A DNA stretch of 62,619 nucleotides from Hespellia sp. (GCA_028689735.1 JAQVCP010000014.1:1-62619); one strand, 5' to 3'. Shown: positions 48,506-57,549, numbered from the stretch's first letter. The notes: generated from the sequence alone by a model not told the origin. Made by a program: numbers and translations.

Positions 48506-48552
48506 GCATTCATCCACTTCAAGTGCGTAGCTGCAAGATGTTCATGAGCAAG

Positions 48553-48588
48553 TAGCAGAGCGGATTGCGAATGTCCGCTTTACTTTTA
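48553..48588 (+). repeat. Dispersed GCGGAT hairpin, copy 3 (before padR)
   Basis: GCAGAGCGGAT, TGCGAAT, then GTCCGC: 6-bp stem with one wobble pair (48560-48565 with 48573-48578), flanked by AAGTA/TACTT, which can extend the stem. Confidence 0.55.
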
Positions 48589-48616
48589 AGATTTTCTTAA
48601 GATGAATAATATTATA

Positions 48617-48649
48617 TTGACAAACTATATTATACAACATATAATATAG
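48617..48649 (+). promoter_or_regulatory. Promoter with overlapping palindromic operator
   Basis: TTGACA (48617-48622), 17 bp, TATAAT (48640-48645). CTATATTATA (48625-48634) and TATAATATAG (48640-48649) form a perfect 10-bp inverted repeat around CAACA; the right arm contains the whole -10 box. A dimeric repressor bound here would block transcription; the PadR protein encoded next is the obvious candidate. Confidence 0.8.
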
Positions 48650-48786
48650 AAAACAAAACAATATTACTTTGTTTCACAAGAAAGAAGATTCCGTAGTATT
48701 ATCGGACGGATTTTGGCAACCTGGAGGTAGAATTCTTATCTTTGCATGAGATTTACCGGTGAGTAAGGAGAGGAAGGAGTGAGTGT

Positions 48787-49110
48787 ATGGTTTTTAATAC
48801 GGGTGCAGCTTTGCTTGACGCAATCGTACTGGCGGTTGTATCGAGAGAAGACGATGGCACATATGGCTATAAGATAACTCAGGATGTAAGAAAGGCATTG
48901 GAGGTCTCCGAGTCGACATTATATCCGGTACTTCGCAGGCTGCAGAAGGATGAGTGTCTGGAAGTGTATGACCGTCAGTTTGACGGGAGGAACCGAAGAT
49001 ATTATAAAGTGACAGACAGAGGAATGGCACAGCTGAAGTTATATACGACAGAATGGAAGAATTATTCGAAGAAGATCAACATATTGTTTGAGGGAGGTGT
49101 GACTGTATGA
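48787..49110 (+). CDS. PadR-family transcriptional regulator
   Basis: 107 residues. Winged helix: YGYKITQDVRKALEVSESTLYPVLRRLQKD is the standard PadR recognition region (helices around residues 25-55), followed by the wing GRNRRYYKVTDRG. Short C-terminal helix, so it is the small PadR type (as in LmrR). It overlaps the next gene (ATGA), and probably controls its own operon through the palindrome at 48625-48649. Confidence 0.92.
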   Translation: MVFNTGAALLDAIVLAVVSREDDGTYGYKITQDVRKALEVSESTLYPVLRRLQKDECLEVYDRQFDGRNRRYYKVTDRGMAQLKLYTTEWKNYSKKINILFEGGVTV

Positions 49111-49769
49111 ATCACATAGAATTTATGAAGGAGCTGGAGAGTTTGCTGCAGGGCATCTCGAAGGAGGAGAGAGACGAAGCATTGTTATTTTATCAGAATT
49201 ATTTTGATGATGCAGGCACAGAGAATGAGGATGATATTATCAGGGAACTGGAATCGCCGCGAAAAGTGGCGGATACGATACTGGCAGACTTGAAGGGGAC
49301 AGAATATACGGAACAGGGAGTGAAAGGCGCCGATGAAGAGCAGAAGGATACGCCCACAGTTCGGGGCGAGACCGTGAAGCAGGGACCGAAGACAAGCACG
49401 GCATTGAAGATCGTTCTGGTCATTTTAATTGGTCTGGCGGCGATTACATTTGCAGGACCATTGGTTCTGGGTGCATTGTGCATAGTTTTTGGATTGGTTT
49501 GTGCAGCATTTGGTATTTTTATCGGTCTGGTAGTTGGTGCAGCAGCGATGATGATTGGCGGTGTTGCCCTCGTGATTCTGGGGCTGACTAAGATCTTTTC
49601 CGTATTTCCGATTGCTCTGGCTACAAGTGGAGCCGGACTGATATTATTTATTGTCGGACTGATCGCAATGGTTGGCTGTGTGAAGCTTTGTATGATCGCA
49701 TTTCCGGCGATGGTACGTGGAATCGTGTATGTGTGCAGACTTCCGTTTCAAAGAAAGGCGGTGTCCTAG
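49107..49769 (+). CDS. HAAS/DUF1700 membrane protein
   Basis: 220 residues. Cytoplasmic helical HAAS domain (1 to about 65: FMKELESLLQGISKEERDEAL, then FDDAGTENEDDIIREL), charged linker, then three or four membrane segments (about 95-215). Proteins with this domain are encoded directly after PadR regulators in Firmicutes and are thought to bind the regulator at the membrane. Confidence 0.85.
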   Translation: MNHIEFMKELESLLQGISKEERDEALLFYQNYFDDAGTENEDDIIRELESPRKVADTILADLKGTEYTEQGVKGADEEQKDTPTVRGETVKQGPKTSTALKIVLVILIGLAAITFAGPLVLGALCIVFGLVCAAFGIFIGLVVGAAAMMIGGVALVILGLTKIFSVFPIALATSGAGLILFIVGLIAMVGCVKLCMIAFPAMVRGIVYVCRLPFQRKAVS

Positions 49770-49771
49770 AG

Positions 49772-50596
49772 ATGAAAAAAGGCTGGAAGATATTTTGGAT
49801 TATGTGTGCTTCAATTGCCGGGTTTGGATTGATTCTGTTCCTGGCGGGGATTGCACTGGGGGCAGACGGTTCGCTGTTCGCAAAGGCATATGAAGACAGC
49901 ATTCGAAAAACGGTTCAGGTGACGACCGATTGGGATGACTATTACGAGGACCATTCTGGAGATACAGAACATGACAGCTCCGATTCCGGGGTTAAACAGG
50001 AACCACAGACCGGGGAACAGGTGCGTTCCTATAAAGATATCAAAAAGCTGTCTGTCGATGTAAATGCATGTGAAGTCGTAATCAGGCAGAGCACCGACAG
50101 CGAGGTGAAGGTTGATGCCTCGAATGTGAGCAGCAGACTGAATCTTCAAATCCGCAATTCGGGAGACGAATTGGAGATAGAAAGCAACGTAAAAATACCG
50201 GGGAATAAATCCTGCGGTACTTTGGTAATCTATATACCGAAGGGATATGAATTTGAGAAAGCAGATTTTACCATTGGTGCCGGAGTCCTGTCTGTGGAAG
50301 CGATTCAGGCGAAGGAACTTGATATTGAAGTTGGAGCAGGCGAGGCAACCGTGAAGTCATGTAAGGCAGATGAACTGAGTGCGGACTGCGGAGCAGGCCA
50401 GATGACGGTCAACGTGGTTGGAAGTGAAAATGATTATGATTACGATATTCAATGCGGTATTGGTGAAATCAATATAGGCGGCGGCAAGTACTCCGGACTG
50501 GGAGTAGACCAGTACATGGACAATGATGCTGCCAGGGAAATGGATATCCAGTGTGGCGTGGGGCAGGTATATATTACATTTACAGATACAATGTAG
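49772..50596 (+). CDS. DUF4097 beta-repeat protein
   Basis: 274 residues. N-terminal membrane anchor (about 8-30), an acidic linker, then a repetitive beta structure outside the membrane (VNACEVVIRQSTDSEVKVDASN, later VGAGEATVKSCKADELSADC), with Gly-Ala-Gly and Cys-Gly-Ala/Val-Gly turns typical of DUF4097/LiaI-like proteins. ATG 49772 follows AAAGGCGGTG. Role inferred: envelope-stress sensor or effector. Confidence 0.85.
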   Translation: MKKGWKIFWIMCASIAGFGLILFLAGIALGADGSLFAKAYEDSIRKTVQVTTDWDDYYEDHSGDTEHDSSDSGVKQEPQTGEQVRSYKDIKKLSVDVNACEVVIRQSTDSEVKVDASNVSSRLNLQIRNSGDELEIESNVKIPGNKSCGTLVIYIPKGYEFEKADFTIGAGVLSVEAIQAKELDIEVGAGEATVKSCKADELSADCGAGQMTVNVVGSENDYDYDIQCGIGEINIGGGKYSGLGVDQYMDNDAAREMDIQCGVGQVYITFTDTM

Positions 50597-50674
50597 ACGG
50601 TATATAATCAGATAGTAAAGTTGAACAGAGGGGCAGAACGATTGTGTTCGCTCAATCAGAATGGAGGAATCAGT

Positions 50675-50869
50675 ATGGAACATAAAAAATTATATCGGTC
50701 AAAAGAAAATCGCATGCTTTGTGGTGTATGTGGAGGAATCGGAGAGTATTTTAACGTAGATGCAACATTGATCCGACTTGGTCTGGTGCTGCTTGCATGT
50801 ACCGGAACAGGAATCCTGGCATATTTTATTGCGGCAATTATTATCCCGGATCGACCGTCAGATTATTAA
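50675..50869 (+). CDS. PspC-domain protein
   Basis: 64 residues. The PspC domain reads KKLYRSKENRMLCGVCGGIGEYF, then one membrane segment ending in AAIIIPDRP. PspC proteins act in phage-shock/LiaF-type envelope stress. ATG 50675 is behind TGGAGGA. Last gene of the operon. Confidence 0.9.
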   Translation: MEHKKLYRSKENRMLCGVCGGIGEYFNVDATLIRLGLVLLACTGTGILAYFIAAIIIPDRPSDY

Positions 50870-50891
50870 TCCCTATCATTTAAGCGGAAGG

Positions 50892-50933
50892 AAGAGACAT
50901 TCAGCGTTTGTGCTGAATGTCTCTTTTCTTTTT
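50892..50933 (+). terminator. Terminator of the PadR operon
   Basis: AAGAGACATTCAGC (50892-50905) pairs with GCTGAATGTCTCTT (50912-50925), loop GTTTGT, then TTCTTTTT. Confidence 0.92.
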
Positions 50934-50983
50934 GGGGCATACTTCAAAGAAACAGGGTGTCAAGAAAGGAGCGGGAAAGAAGA

Positions 50984-51175
50984 ATGGCGAAAAAAACAAA
51001 AAAAGAACTGGATATCAATGTTTTGCCTGAGAATGAAAAACTCAAGTATGAAATTGCGGAGGAACTGGGACTTTTAGAGAAGGTGAAGGCAGAAGGATGG
51101 AAGTCTCTGTCTTCAAAAGAGACCGGGAGAATCGGAGGTCTGGTGACAAAAAGGAAGCGAAAACTTTACAAATAA
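50984..51175 (+). CDS. Small acid-soluble spore protein, alpha/beta type
   Basis: 63 residues, basic. KLKYEIAEELGLLEKVKAEG and SSKETGRIGGLVTKRKRK follow the alpha/beta SASP pattern, closer to SspF/SspH-like variants than to SspA. SASPs coat and protect spore DNA, so the host can sporulate. ATG 50984 behind AAAGGAG. The -35 of the next promoter lies at its 3' end. Confidence 0.87.
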   Translation: MAKKTKKELDINVLPENEKLKYEIAEELGLLEKVKAEGWKSLSSKETGRIGGLVTKRKRKLYK

Positions 51176-51193
51176 GCTTTTTTTTGATACAAT
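51165..51193 (+). promoter_or_regulatory. Promoter of the WecG/TagA-like gene
   Basis: TTTACA (51165-51170), 17 bp ending in TGA, TACAAT (51188-51193), an extended -10. The -35 lies inside the end of the spore-protein gene. Confidence 0.65.
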
Positions 51194-51350
51194 ATAACAC
51201 TAGTTCGCAAATCGAATGTCCAAAAGCAGCCCCCGTATTTGAGTACGCAGGACACGAAGCAGTGTATCAGCGGGCACAGCAGGGGAATGCAGGAGGTTTA
51301 GTTAAGCATACAAAAGGACCGAGCTGAGAGTTAAGGAGCGCAGGTACGTT

Positions 51351-52001
51351 ATGGATAAAAAAGTTAAAATTTTTGATATAGAGATTGATAAGTATACAAA
51401 AAAACAGGCAGTGAAAAAGCTAATAGAGTTTGTGGAATCGGACGGACTCAATATTGTGGATTTCATTAATATGGATACCTTGTCCAAGGGACAGGAGATA
51501 CCGGAGCTTCGGGATGCAGTCAAAGTGTTTGATATGGTTCTGCCAGGGGACGCAGCGGTCTTGCAGGCTATGGGCGCAGATGAGGAAGAATCACCGCTCA
51601 CGGAATTTTTTCAATATATGAGAAAGCGTCACAAAAAGGTATTTGTTGTGGCACAGACAGAAGAAAGTCTTGCAATATGTCTGTCACAGATTCGGGAGCA
51701 GCACGCCCTGCCTGTTGCTGGCGGTGCGATATTACCATCGGAGATTGAGCAGGAGGAAGGCTTAATCAATGAGATCAATGCGGCAGTGCCGGACTGCGTT
51801 CTGGCAGCGGTGCCATCTCCCTTGCAGGAAGCATTTATCATCCGGAATTATACGACGATGAATACCCGGATGTGGATTGGATGTACAGGACCGGTAGAAC
51901 CGGAACATCAGGGCCAGTCTTTTGGACGAATCCGGCATTTTTTTAAATGGAAATTATTTCAGCATAAGGTGGAGAAAGAAAAGCAGATTTCCAACACATA
52001 A
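51351..52001 (+). CDS. WecG/TagA-like glycosyltransferase, divergent
   Basis: 216 residues, cytoplasmic. N-terminal VKIFDIEIDKYTKKQAVKKL and the spacing to DMVLPGDAAVL follow WecG/TagA/CpsF enzymes, which transfer N-acetylmannosamine or a related sugar to a lipid-linked precursor. The usual A-D-G-x-G motif is replaced by LPGDAA, and the later Arg-rich segment is weak. It may be a divergent or inactive member. No other teichoic acid gene is near. Confidence 0.7.
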   Translation: MDKKVKIFDIEIDKYTKKQAVKKLIEFVESDGLNIVDFINMDTLSKGQEIPELRDAVKVFDMVLPGDAAVLQAMGADEEESPLTEFFQYMRKRHKKVFVVAQTEESLAICLSQIREQHALPVAGGAILPSEIEQEEGLINEINAAVPDCVLAAVPSPLQEAFIIRNYTTMNTRMWIGCTGPVEPEHQGQSFGRIRHFFKWKLFQHKVEKEKQISNT

Positions 52002-52224
52002 CCGCAAAAATCAGTGCATATTTTCAGACTTTTGTATAGAATGTCTAGTGGGCGAAATGTGAATATTTTATGAATTTGTGATGAAATGCATAAAAAAAGC
52101 AGAATAACTCTTTATTTTTTTGTGGTTTTGCATTAGTATATAGTTTGAGTACATGCAGTTATAAAAGAAAACAAGAAAAATGTTTTGTGGAAAATGCACA
52201 TGAGATGAGCGGAGGAGAGGGCAT

Positions 52225-53313
52225 ATGATATCAAATCAAATACTTCAGAATACAATTGAAGGATTGAAAGGAATAGCAAGGATCGACTTTTGCGTACTGG
52301 ATATTGACGGCAAGACGCTGGCCAGTACGTTTGAGGATACCATTGATTATGAGAAGGCGGTGATGTCTTTTGTGGAGTCACCGGCAGATAGTCAGGTGAT
52401 TCAGGGCTGTCAGTTCTTCAAGATATTCGATGAACAACAGCTGGAATATGTGCTCCTGGCAAGTGGAGACAGTGATGATGTCTATATGGTTGGCAAAATC
52501 GCGGCATTTCAGATTCAGAACCTGCTGGTTGCATACAAAGAACGATTCGACAAAGATAATTTTATTAAAAATTTGTTACTGGATAACCTGCTTTTGGTGG
52601 ATATTTATAATCGTGCCAAAAAATTACATATTGACACAGAAGCCAGACGTGTTATCTTTATTGTTGAGACGGTGCATGAAAAAGATAATATCGCTCTCGA
52701 CAATGTCCGCACACTTTTGGGTGGGAAGTCCAAGGATTTTGTGACAGCAGTCGATGAGAAGAACATCATCGTGGTAAAAGAGCTAACTGGCACAGATGGA
52801 TACATTGAGTTGGAGCGGATGTCGAAGGACATGCTGGATGCATTGCAGAATGAGCATTCGGAACATTTGCATATTGCTTATGGAACTATTGTGAATGATA
52901 TTAAGGAAGTGTCCAAGTCTTATAAAGAGGCGAAGCTTGCACTGGATGTGGGGAAGATATTCTTTGACGAGAAGGACATCATTGCTTACAGCACACTAGG
53001 TATTGGACGATTGATTTATCAATTGCCGATTCCACTTTGCAAAATGTTTATAAAGGAAATATTTGAGGGGAAATCACCAGATGAATTTGACGAGGAGACA
53101 TTAACGACCATCAACAAGTTCTTTGAGAACAGTCTTAATGTGTCAGAGACATCCAGACAGTTGTATATTCACCGGAATACATTAGTGTACCGGTTGGATA
53201 AGCTGCAAAAGAGCACAGGACTGGATTTGCGCGTCTTTGAAGATGCGATAACATTCAAGATTGCTCTTATGGTAGTGAAATATATGAAGTACATGGAAAC
53301 ATTGGAGTATTAA
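52225..53313 (+). CDS. CdaR/PucR-type transcriptional regulator
   Basis: 362 residues. N-terminal putative sugar-diacid-recognition region (about 1-110), a central GGDEF-like/variable part, and the C-terminal PucR-type helix-turn-helix: NSLNVSETSRQLYIHRNTLVYRLDKL (about 300-330). AGCGGAGGAGAG upstream. It lies 16 bp before ftsE on the same strand, so it might be co-transcribed. The ligand is unknown. Confidence 0.85.
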   Translation: MISNQILQNTIEGLKGIARIDFCVLDIDGKTLASTFEDTIDYEKAVMSFVESPADSQVIQGCQFFKIFDEQQLEYVLLASGDSDDVYMVGKIAAFQIQNLLVAYKERFDKDNFIKNLLLDNLLLVDIYNRAKKLHIDTEARRVIFIVETVHEKDNIALDNVRTLLGGKSKDFVTAVDEKNIIVVKELTGTDGYIELERMSKDMLDALQNEHSEHLHIAYGTIVNDIKEVSKSYKEAKLALDVGKIFFDEKDIIAYSTLGIGRLIYQLPIPLCKMFIKEIFEGKSPDEFDEETLTTINKFFENSLNVSETSRQLYIHRNTLVYRLDKLQKSTGLDLRVFEDAITFKIALMVVKYMKYMETLEY

Positions 53314-53329
53314 TAATTAGGAGGAGCAT

Positions 53330-54016
53330 ATGATAGAATTAAAAGATGTAACGAAGGAGTACTCGAAAGGCATAGCAGCCTTGAACGGAGTATCTGTCAC
53401 CATCGAACAGGGAGAGTTCGTATTTGTTGTGGGAGATAGTGGTTCTGGTAAGTCTACCCTGATCAAGCTGATCATGAAGGAGTTGGATCCGACCGAGGGC
53501 ACAATTGTTGTCAATGGGCAGGATCTCAAGAGGATGAGACACAGGAATATCGCAAAGTTCAGAAGGGGAATCGGTGTTGTATTCCAGGACTTCCGTCTTT
53601 TAAAGGATCGTAATATTTATGAGAACATTGCATTTGCACTTCGTGTCACAGAGACATCGACACGAGTAATTAAAAGAAAAGTACCTGCAGCACTTTCTCT
53701 GGTAGGTCTGGCACAGAAGTATAAATCATTCCCGAAGGAGTTATCCGGTGGTGAGCAGCAGCGAGTAGCAATCGCAAGAGCAATTGTCAATGAGCCTGCA
53801 ATTCTTCTGGCAGATGAGCCAACTGGAAACCTGGATCCAACAAACTCATGGGAGATTATGAGTTTGCTTAAGGAAGCGAATGAAAGAGGGACAACTGTTT
53901 TAGTCGTTACTCATAATCAGGAAATTGTTAACGAGATGAACGAGCGCGTTATTACAATGAAACAGGGTGTCATTGTCAGCGACGAGAAAAAAGGTGGGTA
54001 TATAGATGAGAATTAG
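53330..54016 (+). CDS. ftsE: Cell division ATP-binding protein FtsE
   Basis: 228 residues. Walker A GDSGSGKS, signature LSGGEQQR, Walker B AILLADEPTGNLDP. N-terminal MIELKDVTKEYSKG. Works with FtsX to activate a wall hydrolase at the septum. It overlaps ftsX by 11 bp. Confidence 0.96.
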   Translation: MIELKDVTKEYSKGIAALNGVSVTIEQGEFVFVVGDSGSGKSTLIKLIMKELDPTEGTIVVNGQDLKRMRHRNIAKFRRGIGVVFQDFRLLKDRNIYENIAFALRVTETSTRVIKRKVPAALSLVGLAQKYKSFPKELSGGEQQRVAIARAIVNEPAILLADEPTGNLDPTNSWEIMSLLKEANERGTTVLVVTHNQEIVNEMNERVITMKQGVIVSDEKKGGYIDEN

Positions 54017-54956
54017 TACAGTAGGATACGTAGGAAAACAAGGAGTTAAGAATATCTGGAGAAACAAGATGTTTTCCGTTGCATCTGTTGCAACGATTTC
54101 AGCCTGTATCTTCTTATTCGGTTTATTTTTCTCTGTTATTTTGAACTTTCAGTATATTGTAAAGTCAGCAGAACAGGGAGTGGCAATTACAGTATTTTTT
54201 AAGGATGATATCACACAGGAACAGATTTCCAACATTGGTGATCAGCTGAAGGCAAGAGATGACGTGTCAAACGTCAAGTATGTTTCGGCAGATGATGCAT
54301 GGGATAAGTTCAAAGATGAGTATTTTGGCGAGTCATCAGATCTTGCAGACGGATTTAAGAATGATAATCCACTGGCAGGATCGGACAACTACGAAGTATA
54401 TATGAAGACCACAGAGAATGCAGAGAATGTTACGATCAACGACACGTCTCTGGCGAAGACGCAGAAAGAACTGGTTGCTTTTGCGGAAAGTCTTGACGGA
54501 GTCCGTAAGGTCAACAAGTCTGATGTGGTCGCGAAGACGCTGTCGAGTGTCAATGTATTGATTGGGTATGTGTCTGCAGCAATCATTCTGATTCTGCTTG
54601 TGGTTTCCGCGTTCCTGATCAGTAATACTGTTACCATGGGTATCACGGTCCGTAAAGAAGAAATTGCAATCATGAAATATATCGGTGCAAAGGACTTTGT
54701 AGTTCGTTCTCCGTTCATCATCGAGGGTATTATCATCGGTGTGATTGGTGCGGCACTTCCGTTGACTCTGCTTTTTTTCCTCTATGGAAAAGCAGTAACA
54801 TTTATTATGACGAAGTTCAGCCTGCTTAATAATATCATTGAGTTTTTATCAGTGCAGAGTGTATACAAATATCTTCTTCCGGCAGGTTTGATTCTTGGAG
54901 TTGGTATTGGTTTTATGGGAAGTTACTTTACAGTACGCAAGCATTTGAAAGTGTAG
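54006..54956 (+). CDS. ftsX: Cell division protein FtsX
   Basis: 316 residues. One membrane segment near 25-48, a large extracellular loop (about 50-180), then three more segments typical of FtsX. The loop should contact the downstream M23 hydrolase. Its stop is directly followed by the next gene's region. Confidence 0.95.
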   Translation: MRISTVGYVGKQGVKNIWRNKMFSVASVATISACIFLFGLFFSVILNFQYIVKSAEQGVAITVFFKDDITQEQISNIGDQLKARDDVSNVKYVSADDAWDKFKDEYFGESSDLADGFKNDNPLAGSDNYEVYMKTTENAENVTINDTSLAKTQKELVAFAESLDGVRKVNKSDVVAKTLSSVNVLIGYVSAAIILILLVVSAFLISNTVTMGITVRKEEIAIMKYIGAKDFVVRSPFIIEGIIIGVIGAALPLTLLFFLYGKAVTFIMTKFSLLNNIIEFLSVQSVYKYLLPAGLILGVGIGFMGSYFTVRKHLKV

Positions 54957-54965
54957 GTGACTTTC

Positions 54966-56093
54966 ATGGACGGACGAAAAAAGATAATCAGCATGGCTAT
55001 GGTGTTGATGTTGTCTGCTGGTATGGCGTTCAATGCCAATGCCACAACTATTGACGAAGCACAGCAGAAGGCAAATGAGCTGGAAGAGCAGAAGAAGGCA
55101 GCAGAGGCGGAGAAGAATTCGTTATCTGACCAACTGAATACGATCACTGCTCAGATGACAGAGACAAAGGAAAAGCTGGATACGAAGGAAGCAGAGATCC
55201 AGAAAGCCGAGGATGATCTGACGGCGGCAAAGCTGGATGAACATGAGCAATACGAGAGTATGAAGAAGCGCATCAAATACATGTATGAGAATGGGAACAC
55301 CCATTTGATAGAAGTTCTTCTCGATTCAAAGGATATCAGTGATTTTCTGAACAAAGCGGAATATGTCACACAGATTTCGGAGTATGACAGGAATATGCTG
55401 GTGCAATTTCAGGAGCTTCGCAAGTCCATTGAAGAGCAGGAGGCACAACTGCAGTCAGAATACGCAGAGTTGGAGAGCCTGCAGAACGAGCTGGTAGGAA
55501 AGCAGCAGGAAGTGCAGACAGTGCTTGAGGCAAAAAATACGCAGATTGCAGATTTGGAATCCCAGATAGGCGAGAATGCAGCCAACCTTCAGAAATTACT
55601 GGACGATGCGGCAGCAGCGGAGGAAAGACAAAAGCAGGCAGCGGCGGCAGCAGCAGCGGCATCTTCCGGATCAGGATCCTATACAGCGGCGGGGCCTTCT
55701 GTCGTATCGGGAAACGGAGAATTCACACACCCGTGTCCGAGTGGTTACATAACAAGTTACTTTGGTGAGTATCGAAGCCCCAGTGATCCTGCCCATAAAG
55801 GCATGGACTTTGGTACTGGTGGTCAGGCAGTTCCGACCTATGCGGCAGCAGACGGATATGTGGTTATTGCCGGGTGGAGCAATAGTGCCGGTAACTGGGT
55901 AGTTATCGATCATGGCAATGGAATTGTAACAAAGTATATGCATCATTCTGCACTTTGCGTGAGTGCGGGGCAGAGTGTAAGTAAGGGACAGCAGATTGGT
56001 CTGACTGGTACAACCGGCAATTCAAGCGGTGTGCATCTTCATTTCCAGGTAGAAGTGAATGGCACGGCGGTTGATCCGCGGAACTATTTATAG
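54966..56093 (+). CDS. M23 family metallopeptidase with coiled coil (EnvC-like)
   Basis: 375 residues. A signal sequence ends AFNANA (about 24), a long coiled coil (about 25-220) of heptads rich in Glu/Gln/Lys, an Ala/Gln linker, then a LytM/M23 domain. The zinc ligands appear present: HKGMD (HxxxD) and HLHF (HxH). Start ATG 54966 behind TAGGTGA, overlapping nothing. FtsEX-linked hydrolases with a coiled coil (EnvC, PcsB, CwlO) are activated by FtsX; this one would cut peptidoglycan cross-links. Confidence 0.92.
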   Translation: MDGRKKIISMAMVLMLSAGMAFNANATTIDEAQQKANELEEQKKAAEAEKNSLSDQLNTITAQMTETKEKLDTKEAEIQKAEDDLTAAKLDEHEQYESMKKRIKYMYENGNTHLIEVLLDSKDISDFLNKAEYVTQISEYDRNMLVQFQELRKSIEEQEAQLQSEYAELESLQNELVGKQQEVQTVLEAKNTQIADLESQIGENAANLQKLLDDAAAAEERQKQAAAAAAAASSGSGSYTAAGPSVVSGNGEFTHPCPSGYITSYFGEYRSPSDPAHKGMDFGTGGQAVPTYAAADGYVVIAGWSNSAGNWVVIDHGNGIVTKYMHHSALCVSAGQSVSKGQQIGLTGTTGNSSGVHLHFQVEVNGTAVDPRNYL

Positions 56094-56094
56094 A

Positions 56095-57342
56095 ATGGAT
56101 ATAGGCGATATGGAAGAATTAGAGCGAGAATTAGAACAGGAAGAGTTGAATAAAAAGAAATTTATTAAGGGGGTCCTTTGTGGGGCCCTCGCTATGTTCG
56201 TGGCAATGGCAGTCATTGGATTTGCAGGATATAAACTTATAGGACATTCCCGGGGGACGGATGCAAATGCAGAGATACTTGGAACCGCAACTGAGGACAA
56301 GCTGGGGCAGATTCGGGAATTACTGGATAAGTATTATCTGTATGATATAGATGATGATGAACTTCAGACGGGAATCTATGAAGGATTTGTTAGTGGGGTG
56401 GATGATCCGTATACGGTCTATTATGACGAGGAAGCCACCAAGGATCTGCTGGAATCCAGCAGTGGTGAGTTCTACGGAATTGGAGTTGGAATTTCCCTGG
56501 ATACCTCCACAGGTTACCTTACGGTGCTGCAGGTATATGAAGGTTCTCCGGCAGAAGAAGCTGGCCTTGAGGTGGGGGATGTCATTTACAAGGTAGATGA
56601 CAGAGAAATTGATGGTGAAGACCTATCTGAAGTGGTCAGTTGGATTCGCGGGGAGGAAGGCTCCCAGGTAAGACTTGGAATATACCGCGGTGAAGATGCG
56701 AAGGAGATGGAATTTACTGCCACAAGAGCAAAAATTGAGATGCACACGGTAGAGCATGAGATGAAAGAGAACCAGATCGGATATATCCGGGTGACAGAAT
56801 TTGATACGGTCACTTACGATCAGTTCAAGACCGCATTGACTGATCTCCAGGATCAGGGGATGAAGGGGTTAGTCATTGATCTTCGTTCTAATCCGGGTGG
56901 AAATGTTGCGACAGTGTGTGATATGATGCGGCTGCTCCTGCCGAAAGGTGTGATGGTCTACACCGAAGATAAGGATGGCAACCGGACAGATTATACCAAT
57001 GATTCTGACAGTGGTTTTGACTTGCCGCTGACCGTTCTGGTGGATGGATACAGTGCAAGTGCATCCGAGATATTTACAGGGGCGATACAGGATTACGGAA
57101 TTGGTCAGGTTGTGGGTACGACCACCTATGGAAAAGGTGTTGTGCAACAGCTTCTGGATTTGAAGGATGGAACTTATCTTAAAGTTACGATTTCTGAGTA
57201 TTTTACTCCGAATGGAAGAAGTATCAATAAAAAAGGAATTGATCCCGATGTAGAGATTGAATATGAGGTCAATGAAGAAGATGAAAATGCAGATAACCAA
57301 TTAGACAAGGCGTTGGAGATCGTGCAGGGAGAGCTTCAGTAA
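56095..57342 (+). CDS. S41 family C-terminal processing protease
   Basis: 415 residues. One N-terminal membrane segment (about 28-48), a PDZ domain (about 125-205: YEGSPAEEAGLEVGDVIYKV), then the S41 protease core with catalytic Ser in GYSASASEIF and Lys in YGKGVVQ. CtpA/CtpB-type: outside-facing. It starts right after the M23 stop. The start could also be ATG 56110. Confidence 0.93.
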   Translation: MDIGDMEELERELEQEELNKKKFIKGVLCGALAMFVAMAVIGFAGYKLIGHSRGTDANAEILGTATEDKLGQIRELLDKYYLYDIDDDELQTGIYEGFVSGVDDPYTVYYDEEATKDLLESSSGEFYGIGVGISLDTSTGYLTVLQVYEGSPAEEAGLEVGDVIYKVDDREIDGEDLSEVVSWIRGEEGSQVRLGIYRGEDAKEMEFTATRAKIEMHTVEHEMKENQIGYIRVTEFDTVTYDQFKTALTDLQDQGMKGLVIDLRSNPGGNVATVCDMMRLLLPKGVMVYTEDKDGNRTDYTNDSDSGFDLPLTVLVDGYSASASEIFTGAIQDYGIGQVVGTTTYGKGVVQQLLDLKDGTYLKVTISEYFTPNGRSINKKGIDPDVEIEYEVNEEDENADNQLDKALEIVQGELQ

Positions 57343-57346
57343 ACAG

Positions 57347-57393
57347 GAGAACTGTATCAGGTGATGAAAGATCATCGGATACAGTTCTCTTTT
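57347..57393 (+). terminator. Terminator of the ftsEX-M23-S41 operon
   Basis: GAGAACTGTATC (57347-57358) pairs with GATACAGTTCTC (57378-57389); inner GGTGAT/ATCATC also pairs. Ends in TTTT. Confidence 0.92.
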
Positions 57394-57549
57394 CAAAAGC
57401 TTTCTTTTTTGATGGAGACGGTTTAATTTTGAGAACAGGTATGGTAAAATAAATTATATATGTGAATTCATAAAAAGCACGGTAGATAAGTGCTTGACCA
57501 AAAATGCAGAACAAGAGACCAAATAGACAGAACATGGAGGCGCGATAAT

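Noticed and set aside
57394-57549. PyrR attenuator before pyrF
   Set aside because: The PyrR-binding loop consensus and an antiterminator/terminator pair are not visible; only a 6-bp hairpin without a T-run.
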